From Actinomyces provencensis (lineage in GTDB: Bacteria; Actinomycetota; Actinomycetes; Actinomycetales; Actinomycetaceae): DNA of 48,160 nucleotides. Below, piece by piece: positions 43,430 through 48,160 of the stretch (position 1 is the first letter of the stretch; each line of letters starts with the position of its first letter). Location of the stretch: contig NZ_LT700212.1 of NCBI RefSeq assembly GCF_900155435.1, forward strand, positions 22,525-70,684, written 5' to 3'. The position numbers and the translations under genes are program-made. The notes under the pieces were generated by a model, which saw nothing but the letters and a program-made list of their open reading frames with translations, was not told the DNA's origin and searched no databases.

Positions 43430-44750
43430 GCTCACCTTCCCCGGGGGGCGCGGGGTGGGATCCAGTGGCGTCGGCGTCATTCGACGTGTCGACGTCGTTG
43501 AGCGCGTCGGAGGGTGCAGGGGCCACGGACCCCTGCGTGGCGGCGGGCCCGGCCGGGCTGAGGGGACCGACCGGTGGGACCTGGGCCGCCGGGGGCTGCG
43601 GGGCCAGGGGTGCGGTGGGGGCCGCGGACGAGGGCGGGACCCCCGGATCACCCACGGGTGCGGCAGAGGGTGTGGACGCCCTGTCCGACACGGGCGCCGT
43701 CGAGGGTCCCAGTGGTGGGACGGAGGGCGGCCGGATCGCCGGCGCGGGTGGTCTGAGGGTCCCTCCCCCGCCTGGATCCTGCGCGGTGGACCGGGCCGGT
43801 GCGTGATCCCCTGCGCCGGGGACCCGCGGACCTGCGGCCCGTGACCCGGTGGGTCGCTGGTCCGGACGGTGCGGCTCGGGACGCCGTGTCCCGGCCCCGG
43901 CTCCCGTACCGGGCGCGGGACCGGGCCCCGTGTCGGGTCCGGCCGGGGTCGAGGGCTGTGTGGGCCTCGCCTGGAGGGGTTGCGCCTGGAGGGGCCGGGC
44001 CTGGAGGGGCTGGGCACGCAGTGGTTGCGCCACGGGTGCCTGCGCCCCGGGGTCCGGGGGCCCGGGGTCCGGGGGCCCGGTAGGTGTCGCCGCCCGGGTG
44101 TTCCCTGCGGGATCGGCGCGATCGATGGTCCCGGTGGGGACGTCGGCACGCTCGATGGACCCGGATGCGCCGCTCGCGACGTCCAGGGGACCCGAGAGCG
44201 GCCCCGAGTGCCCGACAGGTCCGCCGGGTTGGGCCACACGATCGACGGCCTGCGCCGCGCCGCCCCGACGCGGTGCGGCGCGCAGGTCCATGGACGCGGT
44301 GACCAGCATGGCGACTCCCCCGATCACCGTCGCCGCACTGCCCAGGACGAAGAGGACCGTCGACACCTGGGGAGAGAGACCGAACGAGTTCTCGAGGACG
44401 GAGGGGACGGTCCCGGGTTGGTCCGTGGCGTCGGCGACGGCGAGAGGTCCGAGCACCGCACCCACGACGTAGAGGGCCATGGGCCACGCGGTGAGCGGTC
44501 CCACCTGTTGGCGTCCGACCCGGCGGGCCCGCAGCATCGTGAGGACGAGGACCACGAGCTGCAGGAGGAACATCGGGACTGCGGCGTAGAACAGGTACAG
44601 GACCGAGACCCACCCACTCGACCCGAGCCACTCGCGCCCGAAGGAGCCGAACAGGGGCAGGACCACGAGGGCCGGGAACTGCATGACGTGCAGGAGGGTG
44701 CGGGGGCCGGAGGGTTCCTCGGGCCCGGGGCTGGCGGCAGTCGTCGTCAT
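43425..44750 (-). CDS. Membrane protein with long proline-rich tail
   Basis: Not recognised. The 441-residue product has about four hydrophobic helices in the first 155 residues ([37 protein letters not shown] then [45 protein letters not shown]). The remaining 285 residues are a low-complexity P/A/G/T/D tail, including a five-fold repeat of a five-residue unit ([10 protein letters not shown] and variants; 43960-44035 in DNA). ATG 44750 lies six bases after TAGGGT (minus, 44762-44757), so it is probably leaderless. The stop lies within the ispG -10 box. The tail is likely cytoplasmic or wall-spanning; its side is not clear from sequence. Confidence 0.7.
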   Translation of the reverse strand: MTTTAASPGPEEPSGPRTLLHVMQFPALVVLPLFGSFGREWLGSSGWVSVLYLFYAAVPMFLLQLVVLVLTMLRARRVGRQQVGPLTAWPMALYVVGAVLGPLAVADATDQPGTVPSVLENSFGLSPQVSTVLFVLGSAATVIGGVAMLVTASMDLRAAPRRGGAAQAVDRVAQPGGPVGHSGPLSGPLDVASGASGSIERADVPTGTIDRADPAGNTRAATPTGPPDPGPPDPGAQAPVAQPLRAQPLQARPLQAQPLQARPTQPSTPAGPDTGPGPAPGTGAGAGTRRPEPHRPDQRPTGSRAAGPRVPGAGDHAPARSTAQDPGGGGTLRPPAPAIRPPSVPPLGPSTAPVSDRASTPSAAPVGDPGVPPSSAAPTAPLAPQPPAAQVPPVGPLSPAGPAATQGSVAPAPSDALNDVDTSNDADATGSHPAPPGEGER

Positions 44751-44899
44751 GTCTCGACCCTAGCGGTGATCCACACCACTCTCCTGCGCAGGCTCCCCGG
44801 GTGGGTCGCCCTCGTCGGTGCTGCTCTCGCCGGAGCCCTGACCCGGGCGCCATCCCCAGCCCCAGCGCCAGCGCCGGGCAGCCTCGGGCCCCGGAAGCC

Positions 44900-46171
44900 T
44901 CAGGACTGCGTGTCGAGGAGGACCCGGCTCCCGTCCAGGATCCGCGCGCGCGCCGACGCCCCCCGCAGGTCGACCTCGAGGACCAGGTGCTGTCCCTCCT
45001 CCGGGCCGCGCAGGTCCCACTCCGCGTGCTCATTGGTGAGCTCGCGGGAGGTCGTGCGGGCCTCCACCAGCCAGGGATGACGTCGTCGCAGGCCGATGAG
45101 GTCCTGGTGGAGGCGCATCATCCGCGCGGCCCCACCGGTGGGCGGGGTGGGGTGTGCGGGGAACTCGGGGCGCACGGCGTCATCGCCGCCGGGCCGGTCC
45201 TCCTTGAGCCCGGTCATGGCGAACTCGTCCCCGTGGTAGACGACCGGCATGCCGCCCACGCCCATGAGGATCGTGACCGCCACAGCGGCGCCCTCGACCC
45301 CGACCTTCGTCGCGATGCGGGTGACGTCGTGGTTGCCGACGAACGTGGTGGGGACGAAGGTGTCCAGGAACCCGTTGTGACGTTGCAGGGACCAGTCGAG
45401 CTCGAAGAGGTTGCCGGAGTCGAGGGAACTCCAGATGGCCTTCCACAGCTCGTACTGGGTGACCGAGTCCAGTGTGGACTCCTCCACGACGGCGGGGTAG
45501 TCCCCGTGGATGACCTCGCCGACCGTGAGGAGGTCGGGGTGTGCCTCGCGCACCGGGGGCAGGACCTGCGCCCAGAACGAGGGCGGGACCGCGTAGGCCG
45601 CATCCATGCGCCAGGCGTCGACCCCCCGGTCGCACCAGTGCTCCAGCACCGAGGTGACCAGGGCGACGACCTCAGGGTCGGAGTGGTTGAGCTCCACGAG
45701 GCCGGGGTGACCCTCGAAGACCTGGGGGTACCAGTTCCCGTCCTGGGCCTGTCGGAAGTCGAACAGCGCCGCAGTCGGCGAGTCGTGCCCCTCGGCGAGT
45801 GCTCGCCGGACCAGGGGGTGTTCGCGGGAGACGTGGTTGAACACCCCGTCGCACATGACCCGCAGCCCCCGGCGGTGGCACTCGGCGACGAGGTGGTCGA
45901 AGTCCGCGTCGTCGCCCAGGCGCGGATCGAGGTGGAAGTGGTCGAGGGTGTCGTAGCCGTGGGTGGCGGAACGGAACACCGGGCCCAGTTGGAGGCCGTT
46001 GACGCCGAGCGCCACGGCGTGGTCGAGCCAGGCCTCGACGCGCCCCAGCCGGTGGGCGACCGGGGCGTGGGGATCGAGGGCGCGGGGCGCCCCGGTGAAG
46101 GTCAGTGGCATGACCTGCCACCAGATCGCGTGGTCCATCCAGCCCGGGTGGACGTGCGCGTGGTCCGCCAT
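44900..46171 (-). CDS. Alpha-amylase-family glycosyl hydrolase (GH13)
   Basis: An alpha-glucan or alpha-glucoside-active enzyme, cytoplasmic since no signal peptide is present. The 423-residue product has the TIM-barrel signature: GVNGLQLGPVF and the conserved histidine region SATHGYDTLDHFHLDPRLGD, MCDGVFNHV (region I), nucleophile D190 in GVDAWRMDAAY (region II), acid/base E219 in TVGEVIHGDY (region III) and D282 in FVGNHDVTR (region IV). Region V is not obvious, and the C-terminal beta domain is short. Specificity cannot be assigned. The ATG at 46171 follows AAGGAGCACC. The -10 TAGAGT (minus, 46210-46205) lies back to back with that of the divergent methyltransferase gene. Confidence 0.9.
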   Translation of the reverse strand: MADHAHVHPGWMDHAIWWQVMPLTFTGAPRALDPHAPVAHRLGRVEAWLDHAVALGVNGLQLGPVFRSATHGYDTLDHFHLDPRLGDDADFDHLVAECHRRGLRVMCDGVFNHVSREHPLVRRALAEGHDSPTAALFDFRQAQDGNWYPQVFEGHPGLVELNHSDPEVVALVTSVLEHWCDRGVDAWRMDAAYAVPPSFWAQVLPPVREAHPDLLTVGEVIHGDYPAVVEESTLDSVTQYELWKAIWSSLDSGNLFELDWSLQRHNGFLDTFVPTTFVGNHDVTRIATKVGVEGAAVAVTILMGVGGMPVVYHGDEFAMTGLKEDRPGGDDAVRPEFPAHPTPPTGGAARMMRLHQDLIGLRRRHPWLVEARTTSRELTNEHAEWDLRGPEEGQHLVLEVDLRGASARARILDGSRVLLDTQS

Positions 46172-46204
46172 GGTGCTCCTTCGGGGTCGAGCGGTCGGAC
46201 TTCC

Positions 46205-46224
46205 ACTCTAGGCCGACCTAGACT
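46205..46224. promoter_or_regulatory. Back-to-back divergent -10 elements (GH13 and rlmA genes)
   Basis: Minus-strand TAGAGT (46210-46205) and plus-strand TAGACT (46219-46224) are separated by eight bases. Both genes then have leaders of about 30-35 nt. Confidence 0.5.
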
Positions 46225-46265
46225 CGGGGCGGTCCCGCCCTCGTCCCCCCACCCATCGGAGTCCC

Positions 46266-47111
46266 ATGCCCCACGCGGCCCCACCCGCCCTCCTGCAGGT
46301 CCTCGACGCCCTGAGGTGTCCCCTCTGCGCAGGCACGCTGTCGGTCTCGGGCACCGCCCTGCGCTGCCCGGCCGGCCACACCTTCGACATCGCCCGCCAG
46401 GGGTACGTCAGCCTGCTCGGCGGGAGCCGGGCGACCAGCGGGGACGACGCCGACATGGTCCGGGCCCGCGAGCGCTTCCTCTCCACCGGCGCGTACGACC
46501 CCATCAGTGACGCCGTGGCGGACCTCGTCGGAGGACAGGTGGGAGCGGGACTGCTGCTGGACGTCGGGTGCGGGACCGGACGGTACGCGGCGCGGGCCCT
46601 CGACGCCCTGCCCACCACGCACGGTCTGGGGCTGGACACCTCGACCCGGGCGCTGCGGGCAGCCGTGCGGGCCCACCCGCGTCTGGCCGCAGCGACCTGG
46701 GACGTCTTCCGGGACTTCCCCCTGGTCGACGACTGCTGCGCGGTGGTGATGGACGTGTTCGCGCCGCGCAATCCCGGAGAGTTCCACCGGGTCCTGCGCG
46801 GGGACGGGCGACTGGTCGTCGTGCGCCCGACGGTGGGCCACCTGGCGGAACTGCGCTCCGAGGTGGTCGGCATGGTGGACGTCGACCCGGAGAAGGAACA
46901 GCGCCTGTCACGCTCGCTGGCACCCCACTTCGACGAGGTGGCGACGCACTCGGTGGAGTACCGCACTCCGCTGTCCCACGACGGGGCCGTCGACCTCGTG
47001 GCCATGACCCCCAGCGCCCGCCACCTCGATGCCTCGCGCCTCGGTGAGGACCCCGACCTGCCCGAGGAGGTCACCGTGTCCGTCCTCGTGACGGCCTACC
47101 GTCCGCACTGA
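46266..47111 (+). CDS. 23S rRNA (guanine-N1)-methyltransferase, RlmA/TlrB type
   Basis: Methylates a guanine (G745 or G748 by E. coli numbering) in helix 35 of 23S rRNA; the G748 type (RlmA-II, TlrB) is usual in Gram-positives and can affect tylosin or telithromycin binding. The 281-residue product starts with the zinc finger C18, C21, C34, H38 (RCPLCAGTL, LRCPAGHTF), followed by the linker DIARQGYVSLLGGSRATSGD, the SAM motif LLLDVGCGTGRYAAR (DVGCGTG 99-105), and MDVFAPRNPGEFHRVLRGDG then RLVVVRPTVGHLAEL. ATG 46266 has a weak CGGAG before it. It converges with the M50 protease gene over repeat array C. Confidence 0.9.
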   Translation: MPHAAPPALLQVLDALRCPLCAGTLSVSGTALRCPAGHTFDIARQGYVSLLGGSRATSGDDADMVRARERFLSTGAYDPISDAVADLVGGQVGAGLLLDVGCGTGRYAARALDALPTTHGLGLDTSTRALRAAVRAHPRLAAATWDVFRDFPLVDDCCAVVMDVFAPRNPGEFHRVLRGDGRLVVVRPTVGHLAELRSEVVGMVDVDPEKEQRLSRSLAPHFDEVATHSVEYRTPLSHDGAVDLVAMTPSARHLDASRLGEDPDLPEEVTVSVLVTAYRPH

Positions 47112-47124
47112 GGCGGGAGCGAGG

Positions 47125-47247
47125 GCGGACCTCGCGGTCAGGACAGAGCGGACCTCAGTGCCCGAACAGAGCGGACTTCGAGGTCAGAACAGAGCGGACC
47201 TCACGGTCAGAACAGAGCGGACTTCACGGTCAGAAGAGGCGGACGGG
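47125..47247. repeat. 23-nt-period repeat array C (five to six units)
   Basis: Units starting GCGGACYTC begin at 47125, 47148, 47171, 47194 and 47217 (exact 23-nt steps), with a partial sixth at 47239 that lies inside the M50 protease coding sequence. AACAGA (GACAGA once) closes the units. The array starts 14 nt after the rlmA-type stop and its last full core ends 4 nt from the protease stop. Confidence 0.9.
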
Positions 47248-48160
47248 GTCGACGATGTCGGCGGCCACCAGCAGGACCGTCATCGCCACCAGCAGTCCCC
47301 CCACCGCATAGGTGAGCGGCATCATCCGGGCCGTGTCCGCCGGCCCCGGGTCCGGGGCACCGCGCAGGCGTGCCCAGGTGCGGCGCACTCCCTCGTAGAC
47401 GGCGCCGGCGACGTGCCCACCGTCCAGCGGGGGCAGGGGGATGAGGTTGAAGACGAAGAGCGCCATGTTGAGGGACGCCAGGAGCGCCAGCAGTGCCACC
47501 GCGGTCTGGCGGGTCCCGGAGGCACCGGCCGCGTCCCCGGCCTGGGTGATCTCCCCGGCCACCCGTCCCACCCCCACCACGGAGACGACACCGTTGGGGT
47601 CACGCTCCTGGGAGGTGAACAGGGACCGTCCCACGTCCCACACGGCCTGGGGCAGGCGCACGACCACCGATGCCGTACCGGTGAACATCTGCCAGGTCGT
47701 GGAGACCACTGCCCCCGGGCCCGTCCTCACGTACTCCACTCCTGCGACGATGCCGGCGGCCCACTCCCCCTGCGCGTTCCGCACAGGCGTGACCGTGAGG
47801 TCGACCTCCGAACCCGCACGCTCGACGACCACGGGCACCGCCGAGCCGTCGGACGCACCGATGGCGTCACGCAGGTCCTGCCACGAGGGGGTCGCCGTCC
47901 CGTCCCAGGAGAGGATCCTGTCCCCGGCCTCGATCCCGGCCGCCTCGGCGGGCCCCTCCACGTCGCCGGCGGACGTCGTCACGGTCGTCGTGACCTGCTG
48001 CAGGGTCGTGGAGGGTGTCGCCAGACCGATGCCCATCATGGCCACCGCGAGCAGGAGGACGCAGATCAGCAGGTTCATCGCGGGGCCGCTCGCCATGACG
48101 ACTGCCTTGCGCGGGGCGGAGAGGCGGTGGAAGGCGTGGGCCTCCTGGCCCTCGGGGACC
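47230..48160 (-). CDS. Site-2 protease, M50 family (RseP-like; 3' part)
   Basis: An intramembrane zinc metalloprotease that cleaves anti-sigma factors or other membrane proteins. About 310 C-terminal residues are visible; the N-terminal HExxH helix lies beyond position 48160. The open frame continues to the window edge without a start. Visible parts are VPEGQEAHAFHRLSAPRKAV, a hydrophobic helix (NLLICVLLLAVAMMGIGL), a PDZ domain (GPAEAAGIEAGDRILSWDGT, then PVVVERAGSEVDLTVTPV), the second catalytic motif NLIPLPPLDGGH and a last hydrophobic helix. The C-terminus (DIVDPVRLF) is encoded inside the edge of repeat array C. rseP is commonly next to dxr and ispG, consistent with ispG 4 kb away. Confidence 0.93.
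   Translation of the reverse strand, partial: VPEGQEAHAFHRLSAPRKAVVMASGPAMNLLICVLLLAVAMMGIGLATPSTTLQQVTTTVTTSAGDVEGPAEAAGIEAGDRILSWDGTATPSWQDLRDAIGASDGSAVPVVVERAGSEVDLTVTPVRNAQGEWAAGIVAGVEYVRTGPGAVVSTTWQMFTGTASVVVRLPQAVWDVGRSLFTSQERDPNGVVSVVGVGRVAGEITQAGDAAGASGTRQTAVALLALLASLNMALFVFNLIPLPPLDGGHVAGAVYEGVRRTWARLRGAPDPGPADTARMMPLTYAVGGLLVAMTVLLVAADIVDPVRLF

Overview
This is a high-GC (roughly 70%) actinobacterial chromosome segment, most likely from the family Actinomycetaceae or a close relative. The evidence is the strictly polyphosphate-type glucokinase, a lipoyl synthesis operon, a homodimeric-type AceE, DUF3052 and DUF3145 proteins, an encapsulin/DyP pair, a GH49 dextranase with a cell-wall sorting tail, and many genes that look leaderless. 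No phage, insertion sequence or CRISPR array is visible.

Layout. 1-7.6 kb: 5' part of pheS (minus), then panB, lipB, lipA, an acyl-CoA ligase, map, ppgK and a one-TM hypothetical protein (plus). 7.7-11.1 kb: a secreted, wall-anchored GH49 dextranase behind an AT-rich promoter. 11.1-12.5 kb: rnpB (RNase P RNA, minus), a 27-bp tandem repeat and a frameshifted yaaA. 12.6-16.8 kb: a CdsZ-like protein and a NIF3 protein (minus), divergent from a lactonase, then a satD/membrane-protein operon behind a perfect palindrome. 17.2-20.6 kb: an NDH-2 gene under an IdeR/DtxR-like box, then DyP peroxidase with a cargo peptide plus encapsulin. 20.6-25.7 kb (minus): ogt, ada-alkA fusion, nitroreductase and a wall-anchored PAP2 phosphatase behind a PHO-box-like repeat. 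25.8-29.7 kb: a methyltransferase remnant, an aldo/keto reductase broken by an in-frame TGA, an EamA transporter, and a three-gene operon with two GyrI-like proteins. 29.7-33.4 kb: tRNA-Val(UAC), DUF3052 and aceE. 33.6-37.7 kb (minus): sdhCAB and an ACP-like protein. 37.8-42.2 kb: GNAT, DUF3145, def-proS operon and an SRPBCC protein. 42.3-48.2 kb: ispG, a proline-rich membrane protein, a GH13 hydrolase, an RlmA-type methyltransferase and the 3' part of an M50 (RseP-like) protease.

How the genes work together. LipB and LipA make the lipoyl cofactor used by 2-oxoacid dehydrogenase complexes such as the one containing AceE. SdhCAB and NDH-2 feed electrons to quinone. Map and Def together process protein N-termini. 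The encapsulin compartment should package DyP.

The most unusual signals are: (i) a family of short intergenic arrays with an exact 23-nt period (15-nt core, 8-nt variable linker) that sits 4-14 nt after the stop codon of three different minus-strand genes; (ii) a palindrome, CTGATAT-N7-ATATCAG, shared by the satD promoter and the region upstream of ada-alkA, suggesting an unrecognised regulon; (iii) about fifteen genes with a TANNNT-like -10 element 5-7 nt before the start codon; and (iv) three decayed genes in one window.
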